Assembly (NCBI RefSeq): GCF_900113605.1
Contig: NZ_FOPY01000012.1
Span: forward strand, 1 to 58,479
DNA: 58,479 nt
Direction of reading: 5' to 3'
DNA from: Modicisalibacter xianhensis
GTDB lineage: Bacteria; Pseudomonadota; Gammaproteobacteria; Pseudomonadales; Halomonadaceae
Shown here: positions 39,253-48,568 of the stretch, in pieces
How the letters are laid out: each line of letters opens with the position of its first letter
How positions within the stretch are numbered: the first letter of the stretch is position 1
Made by a program: the position numbers and the translations under genes
Notes under the pieces: generated by a model
What the model was told of the DNA's origin: nothing
The model's input: the letters and a program-made list of their open reading frames with translations, nothing else
Databases searched by the model: none

Positions 39253-40296
39253 TCACTCGCGTTCGAAATTGGCCTGGTAAGCCTCGACGAACGCGTTGCG
39301 CAGGGTCGCCACGAACGCCTGCCAGGCACTGATATCCTGCTGGACGAGGTTTCCGCGGATTTCGACCTGGGTCGCCAGGCGATCCTCGGGGTGGTTGCGG
39401 AACAGCCATCCGGCGCCGGCCACCAGCGCTTCCCAAGCGGCGCTCAGCGGCCCCTTTTCCGCATCTTCCTCGAGATCGAGAATCTCGACATTGTCGAGTA
39501 ACGGCTTGGCATAGCCCTGCAGCTGTCCATCACTGGCCTCCAGTTCCATGACGAAGTCGCCCGCCCCCGACTGGAAATCGAAGCGTCCGTAGGCCTCGGT
39601 CAGGGTATTGAGCCGCGTGAGGTCGATAGCGGTCACCCGCAATCGCAGGTCGAAATCACGCATGTCGCCCAGCGGATCGAGGCTGGCATACAGCTCGGTC
39701 GCGGCCTGGTTGAGCATCAGGCCTTCAGCACTGATGCTGGCGACTCGACTGCCTTCGCTGCGATCGGCATTGCTGAGATTGGTGATCACGCCATTGATTT
39801 CGGACACTTCCAGGTCGACCGGCGGGCGCGAGGTGAAGTTGCGAAAATGAATACGCCCATCGACGATTTCGATGCGGTTGATATCGATGGGCACCATGTC
39901 CTGCATGGCCATCCGCCAATCCGTACCTTCGCCGGACTGGCTGTCACTCGCCTGGGGGGCATCGACAAAATTGATCTCGGGACCGAAGATGGCCGCTTCG
40001 GCAACGATGGCGCCCTGCCACAGGGCTCGCCAACTCACCGAGAAGTCGATGGCATCCACCCGCACGAACGGTACCGGCACGTTGCCAGTCGTCTTGACGA
40101 TCTCCAACCCGCTGATGGCATAGGCGCCACGCCACAGGTGAATGTCGACGTCAGCTACCTGGCCGCGATAATCGCCCACCGCGGCCAGGCGATCGTTGAT
40201 GTAATTCCTGGCCAGGTCGGGCAGCGCCAGGCGCAGGGTAACCAGCGCGACGACGATCAACGTCAGCCCCACCCACCATGCATGGCGCTTTTCCAT
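39253..40296 (-). CDS. DUF748/AsmA-like periplasmic protein, membrane-anchored
   Basis: 347 residues: an N-terminal membrane helix (about 8-26, WWVGLTLIVVALVTLRLALP) followed by beta-rich repeats of the DUF748/AsmA type (VADVDIHLWRGAYAISGLEI; INRIEIVDGRIHFRNF). AsmA-related proteins act in the envelope, possibly in lipid transport, but I cannot assign a function. AGGGAC lies directly before the ATG. Its neighbours mltB and rsmE give no further clue. Confidence 0.75.
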   Translation of the reverse strand: MEKRHAWWVGLTLIVVALVTLRLALPDLARNYINDRLAAVGDYRGQVADVDIHLWRGAYAISGLEIVKTTGNVPVPFVRVDAIDFSVSWRALWQGAIVAEAAIFGPEINFVDAPQASDSQSGEGTDWRMAMQDMVPIDINRIEIVDGRIHFRNFTSRPPVDLEVSEINGVITNLSNADRSEGSRVASISAEGLMLNQAATELYASLDPLGDMRDFDLRLRVTAIDLTRLNTLTEAYGRFDFQSGAGDFVMELEASDGQLQGYAKPLLDNVEILDLEEDAEKGPLSAAWEALVAGAGWLFRNHPEDRLATQVEIRGNLVQQDISAWQAFVATLRNAFVEAYQANFERE

Positions 40297-40366
40297 GTCC
40301 CTATGCCTGCCGCAACACTGCCCTATTGCTCCTAGCGTAGCGGGTTTCGACTACGTAGTTGGGCTT

Positions 40367-41659
40367 TCATTCTTCGCCAGTCAGGCGCTGCAACAGGGAA
40401 AGCGTAGCGAAGCCGTCGGGCACCATGCCCAATGAGCGCTGATAGGCGCGCAGGCCACGACGGGTATTCGGTCCGACCAGGCCATCCGGCTTGCCCACCT
40501 CGAAGCCTTTGGCATTCAGCGCCTGCTGGAGCTGCCTGATCTGCGCATGCGACAGTGCCTGCTCATGACGTGGCCAGTCCGCGGCCAACCCTGGCTCTCC
40601 CGCCAGGCGTTCGGACAGCAGCGCGACCGCCAGGGCGTAGCTGGTCGAGGCGTTGTAGCGCATGATCGTGCGAAAGTTGTCACCGACGAGAAACGCCGGT
40701 CCTTGCGCGCCGGCCGGCGCAATCACCGATGCCGAGGCCAGGTCAGGCAAGGTATCGCCGCGTACCGGCTGGACGCCCATCTTCGCCCAGGCCTGACTGG
40801 TGCGGCGTGTGTCCAGTTCGGTCTGGGAATAGTCGAACCCCTGGGGCAGGCGCACTTCCCTGCCCCAGGGCTCTCCTGGCTGCCAGCCGGCCTGAGCGAG
40901 ATAGTTGGCCGTCGAGGCCATGACATCGGCAATGCTGCCCCAGATGTCACGTCTTCCGTCGCCGTCGGCATCGCGCGCGTAGGCTTCGAAACTCGAGGGT
41001 AGGAACTGGGTATGCCCCATGGCACCGGCCCAGGAACCCCGCATGTGGTCGCGGTCGATATCGCCACGCTGCAGGATACGCAGCGCCGACATCAGCTCGC
41101 TGCGGGCAAAATCCGGCCGGCGTCCGTCATAGCCCAGCGTAGCCAGCGCATCAATGGTCGAAAAGCTACCGAAATTGCTGCCGTAATTGCTTTCGATCCC
41201 CCAAATGGCCACCAGCACTTCGGCCGGTACGCCATAGCGCTCGCTAGCCGCTGCGATGACCCGCCGGTGCTCGGCCAGGCGCGCCTGGCCCTGGGTCACC
41301 CGCGCCGGGGAAACGGCGGTGTCGAGGTAATCCCAAACCTGGCGGGTAAACTCGGGCTGCGAGCGATCGAGCTCGATGATGCGCGGTTGATAGCGCACCG
41401 GAGCGAAGGCGGCGACCAGCGTGGCATCATCAATGCCCTGCTGGCTTGCCGTACGACGGAATTCACGAATCCAGGTAGCAAAATCCTGGCGCGCCTCGCT
41501 CGGCGGTGGTGCCTGCCTGCTGTTATCCGACGCGGAGCGAGAGGGGCTGGTAACCGATTGGGTAGACGTGCCGTCGGTGGCGACGGCCACCGACTGGCAG
41601 CCGCTGGCCAGTAGCGTGGCAGCAAGCAGGGAAGAAACGAGACAGGCGTGGCGACGCAT
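40367..41659 (-). CDS. Lytic murein transglycosylase B-like lipoprotein with peptidoglycan-binding domain
   Basis: Cleaves glycan strands at the outer membrane. 430 residues: signal peptide with lipobox LASGC (lipid-bearing C21), MltB-type SLT domain with catalytic glutamate in IWGIESNYGSNFGSF, GAMGHTQFLPSSF and a C-terminal PG_binding_1 repeat (LQQALNAKGFEVGKPDGLVG, about 365-425). The extra binding domain distinguishes it from E. coli MltB. The ATG at 41659 has no strong Shine-Dalgarno. Confidence 0.92.
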   Translation of the reverse strand: MRRHACLVSSLLAATLLASGCQSVAVATDGTSTQSVTSPSRSASDNSRQAPPPSEARQDFATWIREFRRTASQQGIDDATLVAAFAPVRYQPRIIELDRSQPEFTRQVWDYLDTAVSPARVTQGQARLAEHRRVIAAASERYGVPAEVLVAIWGIESNYGSNFGSFSTIDALATLGYDGRRPDFARSELMSALRILQRGDIDRDHMRGSWAGAMGHTQFLPSSFEAYARDADGDGRRDIWGSIADVMASTANYLAQAGWQPGEPWGREVRLPQGFDYSQTELDTRRTSQAWAKMGVQPVRGDTLPDLASASVIAPAGAQGPAFLVGDNFRTIMRYNASTSYALAVALLSERLAGEPGLAADWPRHEQALSHAQIRQLQQALNAKGFEVGKPDGLVGPNTRRGLRAYQRSLGMVPDGFATLSLLQRLTGEE

Positions 41660-41742
41660 AACGATGACGACTCATGAAAACTGAAACCGCGCCATCTTGG
41701 ACCAAGCCGGGGCGTTCGCCTAGTCCTTTTACCGCACCATCC

Positions 41743-42207
41743 TCAGCCCAAAAGTGTCAGACGGGCAATGATAGCCAGATGACACAGCACAACCACGGTA
41801 TTGAGAAGCGTCCTTAGCCCCTGATACCAGCCGGGGAGGCGCTCGGCACTGTCCTGCTGGCGCTCATAGAGCCTTATCAGCCAGAAACCGACCATGAGAA
41901 TCGCCGCCGCTTCGATATAGTCGAGCATGAGGGCCGGCCAGGAGAGCAGGCCAGGCACGATACTTACCAGCAGGCGGGCATTGAAGTCACGCGTTCCGCT
42001 GCGATCCAGGCTGATCGCGACGCCCCAGTGGACCCCTCCCAGGAACGACAACACGATGGCGCCATAGATGACGAACACATCAACGGCCAACGCTTGCCAG
42101 CGCATGGGAAGGAGATACGCGCTGACGACACAGACAAGAAAAGGGCCAAGCCCGGCCAGCCCCAGCCACAGGGGCAGCCGAACACGCTGCATTTCTTCAG
42201 CTGTCAT
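41743..42207 (-). CDS. DUF3429 membrane protein
   Basis: 154 residues with four to five hydrophobic segments (LPLWLGLAGLGPFLVCVVSA; YGAIVLSFLGGVHWGVAISL; LMLDYIEAAAILMVGFWLI; TLLNTVVVLCHLAIIARL). GxxHWG in FLGGVHWG is the DUF3429 signature. Function unknown. It diverges from the mrp operon across 511 bases. Confidence 0.82.
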   Translation of the reverse strand: MTAEEMQRVRLPLWLGLAGLGPFLVCVVSAYLLPMRWQALAVDVFVIYGAIVLSFLGGVHWGVAISLDRSGTRDFNARLLVSIVPGLLSWPALMLDYIEAAAILMVGFWLIRLYERQQDSAERLPGWYQGLRTLLNTVVVLCHLAIIARLTLLG

Positions 42208-42327
42208 AAGGGGTGCATCCTTGCAACCGGCTCTTACGAAATAACGAAAAGACGTTACATACTGTAGCGGCTTAGCGACAGTGGCACCAGCGCAAATCGG
42301 GTTATTTCGCGTTGCCTTCTGCTAGCG

Positions 42328-42396
42328 AGGGGCCGGGGGTCATGATAGAGTCGGATGCTGACTTCGAAACGGCAGGAAAAAACTCGGCCCCTTTTT
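42328..42396 (+). promoter_or_regulatory. Attenuator-like structure upstream of mrpA
   Basis: AGGGGCCG (42328-42335) pairs perfectly with CGGCCCCT (42385-42392), enclosing 49 bases that contain a smaller AGTC/GACT hairpin, and is followed by T at 42392-42396. The 3' arm with its T-run has the form of an intrinsic terminator, but the loop is much larger than in a simple terminator. Candidate transcriptional attenuator or ion-responsive leader; not matched to any known riboswitch class by me. Confidence 0.45.
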
Positions 42397-42464
42397 AAAG
42401 AAAAATCAGTCAGTTAGCACTGAAAATGGGGATACGCCGTGAAGCCATGACAGGAGAAGACACC

Positions 42465-42623
42465 ATGACGGGCCATCTACCGCGCGGTCGGTTACGCGCG
42501 CGCCGCCATATCGGTGCCGGAACTCTAGTGACATCGCCCATCGATCGTACGCCGGCCTGGATGCTGGCCCCACGTGCCGTCAGGCGCCCCTTTCTCACCG
42601 ACCCGCCCAACCACGCCTCTTGA
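42465..42623 (+). CDS. Possible small ORF (52 residues) in the mrp leader
   Basis: ATG preceded by AGGAGAAGACACC, one of the better ribosome sites in the region, opening a 52-codon frame (MTGHLPRGRLRARRHIGAGT...) that ends 95 bases before mrpA. The product is arginine-rich (9 of the first 41 residues) and has no membrane segment. It could be a leader peptide, a small protein, or chance in high-G+C DNA. No family recognised. Confidence 0.35.
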   Translation: MTGHLPRGRLRARRHIGAGTLVTSPIDRTPAWMLAPRAVRRPFLTDPPNHAS

Positions 42624-42718
42624 TCGAAGCCGCTCTAACGGCTGAACTGTGATCGAATACCGTACGGCGCCATGCGCGTCGCGACTGCTGGAACGCCCAC
42701 GACAAGAGTGAGACGCTC

Positions 42719-45517
42719 ATGTCCCTGCTTTTTATCGTGCTGCTACCTTTGCTTGGCAGCCTGGTGCCCCTGCTTGGCTCCAATGACCGGCGCAGCCTGT
42801 GTGCCCTGATCACAGCCGTGCTTCCTGCCGTCGCCCTGGGATTGGTGATGACGAATCTCGGTGATGTGCTGCATGGCAACGTGCTGACCTATTCGGTACC
42901 TTGGATTCCTCAACTCGGGCTCGACTTCGCCCTGCGACTCGACGGCTTGTCGCTGCTGTTCGCCCTGCTGATCCTGGGGATCGGCCTGCTGATCATCACC
43001 TATACCCGTTTCTACCTGTCCGCCAATGACAGCATGCCGCGCTTCTATGCGTACCTGATGCTGTTCCTGACTGCCATGCTGGGTATCGTGATGGCGGACA
43101 ACCTGCTACTGCTGTGGGTGTTCTGGGAGCTCACCAGCCTGTCATCGTTCCTGCTGATCGGCTTCTGGCACACGCAAACGAATGCGCGTCGCGGAGCGCG
43201 TGTCTCGCTGACCGTCACCGCCATGGGTGGCCTGGCCCTGCTCGCCGGCCTGCTGTTGCTAGGCCAGATCGTGGGGTCTTACGACATGCAAACGGTGCTC
43301 GAGAGTCGCGATGTCATCCAGCAGGATGCTCGCTACTTGCCCGTCGTGCTGTTGGTGCTGCTCGGTGCCTTCACCAAGTCGGCACAGTTCCCTTTCCAGT
43401 TCTGGCTGCCCCAGGCCATGGCCGCGCCGACACCGGTATCGGCGTTTCTGCATTCGGCGACCATGGTCAAGGCCGGGGTCTTCCTTCTGGCGCGTCTGCA
43501 TCCAGCCTTGGCCGGCTCGGAACTCTGGCTCTACCTGGTCGGCCTGACCGGGCTCGTCACGTTGATCTACGGCGCCTATTTCGCCTTGATCAAGTACGAC
43601 ATCAAGGCCATTCTCGCCTATTCCACGGTCAGCCACCTGGGCCTGATCACCATGCTGTTCGGCCTCGACAGCCGCATGGCCACGCTGGCCGGCCTGTTTC
43701 ACATCCTCAACCATGCCCTGTTCAAGGCCTCGCTGTTCATGGTCGCGGGCATTGTCGACCACGAGTGCGGCACACGGGACATTCGCAAGCTCAAGGGACT
43801 GCGGCGCTACATGCCGATAACCGCGGCCTTGGCCATCCTGGGCGGCGCATCGATGGCTGGTGTGCCACTGCTCAACGGCTACCTGTCCAAGGAAATGATG
43901 CTGACCGAGACACTCGAGACCGACCTGCTCGGCGGTCTTGCCTGGCTGGTGCCGGTACTGGCAACCGTGGGCAGCCTGATTTCAGCCGCTTATTCTCTGC
44001 GCTTCGTGCGCAACATCTTTTTCATGGGGCCGCCCGAGGCACTGGAGGTGACACCACACGAACCTCCGCTGATGATGCGCGCTCCCGCTCTGCTGATGAT
44101 TACCCTGGGGGTGGTTATTGGTCTGTTACCGGCCCTCACCGTCACGTCGCTGCTGCATGCCGCTGCCGACGCCGCCCTTGCCGACCCGGTCCCCGAGTTT
44201 CATCTGGCCATCTGGCATGGCTTCAACCTGCCTTTGCTGATGAGTGCCATCGCCCTAGGCGGAGGCATTGCGCTATATGCCTTGCGCAAGCATCTGTTTG
44301 CCTTCCAGCGCCAGTTCAAACCGCTGGACGCATTGACCATCTACGAAGCCACCATGCAATGTATCGTGCGCGCTGCCCAGACGGGCCTGGGGGCGCTGGA
44401 AAACGGCTCGCTGCAGCGCTACATGCTATGGCTGGTGATCACCGTACTGTGTCTGGCCGGGGGCAGCCTGGTCATTACCCCCAGTTTGCAGGGCAGCCTT
44501 CAGCAGCAACCGCTTGATGGCGTGCTGATTGCCGGGGCCGCGATCACCATCCTTGCCGGCCTGGCCACGGCGTTCCTGCATCGCCAGCGCCTGATCTCGT
44601 TGCTCATGCTATCGGTGGTCGGCCTGATGGTCTCGCTGGCCTTCGCCCGTTTCTCGGCGCCCGACCTGGCCCTGACTCAGTTGGCCGTGGAAGTCGTGAC
44701 CATGATCCTACTGATGCTGGCACTGTTCTTCCTGCCCCAACGCACCCCCAAGGAATCCTCGGGCTTGAGGATCGTTCGCGACGTGCTGCTGTCGGCCGGC
44801 TTCGGCGGAATCCTTGCCAGTCTCAACTATGCGGTGCTGACCCAGCCGATCGACTCGATATCGCAGTTCTTTCTGGATAACAGCGTACCCGGTGGCGGTG
44901 GCCATAACGTGGTCAACGTCATCCTGGTGGATTTCCGTGGTTTCGATACGCTGGGCGAAATCACCGTACTGGGCATTGCCGGCATCGGCATATTCAAGCT
45001 GTTGAACCGCCTGCGCCTGTTCATGCCATCGAGCGACTTCGAGGGGCGCCCCTGGTCACCCGACAGCCACCCGATGATCCTGGCCATCGTCTCGCAGACC
45101 TTGTTACCTCTGGCCCTGCTGGTCTCGGTCTTCATTTTCCTGCGTGGCCACAACGCCCCCGGGGGCGGCTTCATTGCCGGCCTGGTCACCTCGGTGGCAC
45201 TGATCCTGATGTATATCGCCCGCGGCGTCGACTGGGCCCAGCAACGCCTGGCCTTCCAGTTTCAACCGATCGCCGTGGCTGGGGTGGGCATTGCCGCCCT
45301 GACCGGCCTGGGCAGCTGGCTCTTCGGCTACCCGTTCCTGACCTCGGCCTTCGGACATTTCCATATTCCGCTGATCGGTGACGTGGAGCTGGCCACGGCC
45401 ATGCTCTTCGATCTGGGCGTCTATTTCACCGTCATCGGTGCGACCCTGATGATCCTGGCTAACCTGGGCAAGCTCACCACGCCTCATCGCCCGTCCAAGC
45501 AAAAGGAGCAGTCTTGA
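42719..45517 (+). CDS. mrpA: Na+/H+ antiporter subunit A fused with subunit B (MrpAB)
   Basis: Largest subunit of the Mrp antiporter complex. 932 residues: an N-terminal part homologous to NuoL (about 1-500; [19 protein letters not shown] holds a conserved membrane glutamate; [31 protein letters not shown]), a NuoJ-like MrpA C-terminal section ([20 protein letters not shown]), and then the MrpB domain (about 780-920: [20 protein letters not shown]). No separate mrpB follows, so this is the fused group-2 form. The stop overlaps the mrpC ATG (TGATG). Confidence 0.95.
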   Translation: MSLLFIVLLPLLGSLVPLLGSNDRRSLCALITAVLPAVALGLVMTNLGDVLHGNVLTYSVPWIPQLGLDFALRLDGLSLLFALLILGIGLLIITYTRFYLSANDSMPRFYAYLMLFLTAMLGIVMADNLLLLWVFWELTSLSSFLLIGFWHTQTNARRGARVSLTVTAMGGLALLAGLLLLGQIVGSYDMQTVLESRDVIQQDARYLPVVLLVLLGAFTKSAQFPFQFWLPQAMAAPTPVSAFLHSATMVKAGVFLLARLHPALAGSELWLYLVGLTGLVTLIYGAYFALIKYDIKAILAYSTVSHLGLITMLFGLDSRMATLAGLFHILNHALFKASLFMVAGIVDHECGTRDIRKLKGLRRYMPITAALAILGGASMAGVPLLNGYLSKEMMLTETLETDLLGGLAWLVPVLATVGSLISAAYSLRFVRNIFFMGPPEALEVTPHEPPLMMRAPALLMITLGVVIGLLPALTVTSLLHAAADAALADPVPEFHLAIWHGFNLPLLMSAIALGGGIALYALRKHLFAFQRQFKPLDALTIYEATMQCIVRAAQTGLGALENGSLQRYMLWLVITVLCLAGGSLVITPSLQGSLQQQPLDGVLIAGAAITILAGLATAFLHRQRLISLLMLSVVGLMVSLAFARFSAPDLALTQLAVEVVTMILLMLALFFLPQRTPKESSGLRIVRDVLLSAGFGGILASLNYAVLTQPIDSISQFFLDNSVPGGGGHNVVNVILVDFRGFDTLGEITVLGIAGIGIFKLLNRLRLFMPSSDFEGRPWSPDSHPMILAIVSQTLLPLALLVSVFIFLRGHNAPGGGFIAGLVTSVALILMYIARGVDWAQQRLAFQFQPIAVAGVGIAALTGLGSWLFGYPFLTSAFGHFHIPLIGDVELATAMLFDLGVYFTVIGATLMILANLGKLTTPHRPSKQKEQS

Positions 45518-45867
45518 TGGAAGCGCTCTACGCCACGATGACCGGCGCCCTCGCTGCCTGCGGTCTTTATCTGACATTACGCGGACGTACCTTTCCGGTC
45601 GTCGTCGGGCTGACGTTGCTGTCCTACGCCGTCAACCTGTTCCTGTTCTCTACCGGCGGACTGACCACGAACGGTGCCGCAGTCATCAAGGAGCATGCCG
45701 GACATTATGCCGATCCGCTCCCCCAAGCCCTGGTACTGACGGCCATCGTCATCGGCTTCGCCATGACGGCATTCTCGGTGATCCTTGCCATACGCGTTCG
45801 CGGCGAACTGGGCAGCGACGATGTCAACATGGCACGTAGCGACGAGTCGCGTGAGGGCAAGTCATGA
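45517..45867 (+). CDS. mrpC: Na+/H+ antiporter subunit C
   Basis: 116 residues, NuoK-like membrane protein with three helices (LAACGLYLTLRGRTFPVVVG; LLSYAVNLFLFSTG; LPQALVLTAIVIGFAMTAFS, the PQALVLTAIVI stretch being diagnostic). GGAG lies 8 bases before the ATG at 45517, which favours it over the adjacent TTG. It overlaps mrpA by 1 base and mrpD by 4. Confidence 0.96.
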   Translation: MEALYATMTGALAACGLYLTLRGRTFPVVVGLTLLSYAVNLFLFSTGGLTTNGAAVIKEHAGHYADPLPQALVLTAIVIGFAMTAFSVILAIRVRGELGSDDVNMARSDESREGKS

Positions 45868-47384
45868 TGCAGCACTTGATCATCCTGCCCATTGTCCTGC
45901 CGATGTTCACCGGCCTGTTCATGCTGTTGAACCGCAATGGCGCGACACACCCCCGACGCCTCTTCGCCATGGTGTCGACCTCGCTTCTGGTGGTCGTCGG
46001 CATTCTGCTGCTCATACAAAGTAATGATGACGTCGTTCGCTATTACGCACTGGGCGACTGGCAACCGCCGTTCGGCATCATTCTGGTACTCGATCGCCTA
46101 TCGGCAATGATGGTACTGCTGACCGCCGTGCTGGCGCTGGGCAGTGTCATCTACGCCTGTGCCGGTGACGATGAACAGGGCTCGAACTTTCACGGCCTGT
46201 TCCAGTTGCAGCTGATGGGCGTCAACGGGGCCTTCCTGACCGGCGACCTGTTCAACCTGTTCGTGTTCTTCGAAGTGCTGCTGATCGCTTCCTATGCGCT
46301 GCTGATTCACGGCGGTGGCAAGACGCGCATTCATTCGAGCTTTCACTATGTGGCCCTCAACCTGGCAGGGTCGGCTCTGTTCCTGATCGCCGTTGGCACG
46401 CTTTACGGCGTAACCGGTACGCTGAACATGGCGGACATGGCACAGCGCATCCCCATGCTCGAGGCCTCGCAGGCCAGCATCGCCCAGGTCGGCGCCATGC
46501 TGCTACTGGTGGTATTCGGTCTCAAGGCCGCCATGCTGCCGCTCTATTTCTGGCTGCCACGTGCCTATGCCGCCGCCCCGGCGCCGGTGGCTGCGCTGTT
46601 CGTGATCATGAGCAAGGTCGGCATCTACGGTATCCTGCGGATCTATACCCTGATCTTCGGTACTCAGGCCGGCGTGCTGGCCGACATTGCCCAGCCCTGG
46701 GCATGGTGGCTGGGCCTGGCCACGCTGGTCCTTGGCTCGGTGGGTGTGCTCGCCGCTCGTGACCTGCGCACCCAGGTGTCTTATCTGATCTTGATCTCGA
46801 TAGGTACGCTGCTGGCCGGGATCGGCATCAATACCCAGCAGGCAACCAGTGCCCTGCTTTATTACCTGATCCACACCACACTGGTGACTGGTGGCCTGTT
46901 CCTGCTTGCCGATGTCATCGCGCGACAGCGCGGCAAGGCGGGTGCGCGTATCGTCCGTTCGCGGGCGGTAACGCAGGTGGCACCTTTGGGCGTGCTGTTC
47001 TTCGTCGGAGCCATGGCGGTGATCGGTATGCCGCCCCTGTCCGGAGCGATCGGCAAGACGTTGCTGATGCAGTCGGCCAATGCCCCGGAGTACAAGGTCT
47101 GGCTGTGGGCCATCCTGCTAGGCAGTAGCCTGGTGTCGGTCGTCGCCCTGAGCCGTGCAGGATCGACCGTGTTCTGGCGGGCCAATCGCAAGGAGGAAAC
47201 CAGCGAAACGATGGGAGCCCTGCGAGGTGTTGCCATGGTATTGCTGATCGGCGCATCGCCGCTGATCTCGCTGCTGGCCGGCCCGGTGGCGGAATTCACC
47301 GAGGCGACCGCCGCCCAGCTCAGCGACACACAGCGTTATATCCAGGCCATTCTGCCCGCCGATACCGCAGGAGGTGACGCATGA
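45864..47384 (+). CDS. mrpD: Na+/H+ antiporter subunit D
   Basis: 506 residues, a NuoN/NuoM-like proton-channel subunit with about 14 membrane helices. LFNLFVFFEVLLIASYALLI contains the conserved membrane glutamate, and GLKAAMLPLYFWLPRAYAAA is the family's lysine-containing segment. Two consecutive ATG codons start the gene; the first overlaps the mrpC stop. It overlaps mrpE by 4 bases. Confidence 0.96.
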   Translation: MMQHLIILPIVLPMFTGLFMLLNRNGATHPRRLFAMVSTSLLVVVGILLLIQSNDDVVRYYALGDWQPPFGIILVLDRLSAMMVLLTAVLALGSVIYACAGDDEQGSNFHGLFQLQLMGVNGAFLTGDLFNLFVFFEVLLIASYALLIHGGGKTRIHSSFHYVALNLAGSALFLIAVGTLYGVTGTLNMADMAQRIPMLEASQASIAQVGAMLLLVVFGLKAAMLPLYFWLPRAYAAAPAPVAALFVIMSKVGIYGILRIYTLIFGTQAGVLADIAQPWAWWLGLATLVLGSVGVLAARDLRTQVSYLILISIGTLLAGIGINTQQATSALLYYLIHTTLVTGGLFLLADVIARQRGKAGARIVRSRAVTQVAPLGVLFFVGAMAVIGMPPLSGAIGKTLLMQSANAPEYKVWLWAILLGSSLVSVVALSRAGSTVFWRANRKEETSETMGALRGVAMVLLIGASPLISLLAGPVAEFTEATAAQLSDTQRYIQAILPADTAGGDA

Positions 47385-47878
47385 TTCGCTCTCGTTCCTG
47401 GCTCCCCATTCCGCTGCTGTCGGTGCTGCTGCTCATCGTCTGGCTGCTGCTGCAGCAGAGCGTGGCTTTCGGCCAGTGGCTGCTGGGCGGCTTCCTGGCC
47501 ATCGTGATTCCCATTGTGATTCATCCGTTCTGGGAACCTCAGCCCTATCTCAAGCGCCCTTTTCTGCTGCTGCGCTACTACCTGCGTGTTCTGGTCGATA
47601 TCGTGATTGCCAACCTGCAGGTATCGCGGATCATCGTCGACCCACGTCGGCGTCCCAACCCGGCATTCGTGGTCTATCCGCTGGAGCTCAAGGAATATTT
47701 CACGATCACCATCCTGGCCAGCACCATCACATTGACACCTGGCACGGTATCGGCCCACCTGCGCCTCGATGGCAAGAGCCTGCTCATCCACACCCTCGAC
47801 GTGGACGACCCCGATGCGCTGATCAAAGAAATTCACGAGCGCTACGAACGGCCGCTCAAGGAGATCTTCGAATGCTAG
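47381..47878 (+). CDS. mrpE: Na+/H+ antiporter subunit E
   Basis: 165 residues: two to three N-terminal membrane helices, then a cytoplasmic domain with VVYPLELKEYFTITILASTI and TLTPGTVSAHLRLDGKSLLI, the MrpE signature. It overlaps mrpD (ATGA) and mrpF (7 bases). Confidence 0.96.
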   Translation: MIRSRSWLPIPLLSVLLLIVWLLLQQSVAFGQWLLGGFLAIVIPIVIHPFWEPQPYLKRPFLLLRYYLRVLVDIVIANLQVSRIIVDPRRRPNPAFVVYPLELKEYFTITILASTITLTPGTVSAHLRLDGKSLLIHTLDVDDPDALIKEIHERYERPLKEIFEC

Positions 47879-48141
47879 ATACGGCACTTTGGATCAGCCT
47901 GATCCTGTTCGTGGCAGCGATCCTGCTCAACGTTTACCGTCTCGCAGTCGGCCCCAGCCTGCCGGATCGCATCCTGGCGCTGGATACAATGTACGTGAAT
48001 TCGATCGGTCTGATCGTTCTGTTCTGCATCTGGCTCAACTCGAAGACCTACTTCGAGGCGGCCCTGCTGATTGCCATGCTCGGTTTCATCAGTACGGTGG
48101 CGGTCAGTAAATATTTGCTGCGCGGCGATATCATCGAATAA
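47872..48141 (+). CDS. mrpF: Na+/H+ antiporter subunit F
   Basis: 89 residues, three membrane helices (WISLILFVAAILLNVYRLAV; VNSIGLIVLFCIWL; AALLIAMLGFISTVAVSKYL) with GPSLPDRILALDTMYVN between, the MrpF signature. The ATG at 47872 lies inside the last codons of mrpE in another frame, so translation depends on coupling. Confidence 0.95.
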   Translation: MLDTALWISLILFVAAILLNVYRLAVGPSLPDRILALDTMYVNSIGLIVLFCIWLNSKTYFEAALLIAMLGFISTVAVSKYLLRGDIIE

Positions 48142-48151
48142 GGGGGAACGC

Positions 48152-48547
48152 ATGATCGGCTTTTATACCGTGATGGAGGCTGTCATTGCCTTCTTTCTGG
48201 TGGCGGGCGGGACGTTCGCCCTCATTGGCTCGCTCGGGCTGGCCCGCCTGCAGGATTTCTACATGCGCCTGCATGGTCCGTCGAAAACCACGACACTTGG
48301 GGTGGGATGCTCATTGATCGGCTCAATGATCTATTTCAGCCTGACCAATCATACGCTCAGCCTGCAGGAACTGCTGATCACCATTTTCCTGTTCGTGACG
48401 GCGCCGGTCTCGGCCCACATGCTGGCCAAGTGCGCCCTGCACCAGAAGCTGCCCCATCATGATCGCACCCAGGGGCACCCCGAGGAGTTCGACGAGGAAC
48501 TGGAAGACCCCGACACTGGCACGCCCTCATCCACACCCGCCCCCTGA
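48152..48547 (+). CDS. mrpG: Na+/H+ antiporter subunit G
   Basis: 131 residues: three helices with GTFALIGSLGLARLQDFYMR, LHGPSKTTTLGVG and FLFVTAPVSAHMLAKCAL, all typical of MrpG. The C-terminal tail is acidic and proline-rich (about 97-131), longer than the core needs. GGGGGA precedes the ATG by a few bases. Last gene of the operon; the inverted repeat after it (CACCCGCC...GGCGGGTG) has no T-run. Confidence 0.95.
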   Translation: MIGFYTVMEAVIAFFLVAGGTFALIGSLGLARLQDFYMRLHGPSKTTTLGVGCSLIGSMIYFSLTNHTLSLQELLITIFLFVTAPVSAHMLAKCALHQKLPHHDRTQGHPEEFDEELEDPDTGTPSSTPAP

Positions 48548-48568
48548 GCCCGGAGGCGGGTGCGCTGC

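Larger units (their letters stand above)
42208..42718 (+). promoter_or_regulatory. 511-base leader region between DUF3429 and mrpA
   Basis: Long for this gene-dense window. It holds short inverted repeats (ATAACG-AAAAGA-CGTTAC near 42241-42258; ACTGT...ACAGT near 42261-42281), a terminator-like structure (42328-42396) and a small ORF with a good ribosome site (42465-42623). No plus-strand gene lies upstream, so the terminator-like element suggests a regulated leader RNA or a small RNA. A TTGCAA is at 42221-42226, but no -10 sits well after it. The last 95 bases before mrpA show nothing I can name. Confidence 0.5.

Noticed and set aside
48525-48565. Inverted repeat CACCCGCC...GGCGGGTG after mrpG as a terminator.
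   Set aside because: No T-run follows on either strand and the loop is 13 bases.
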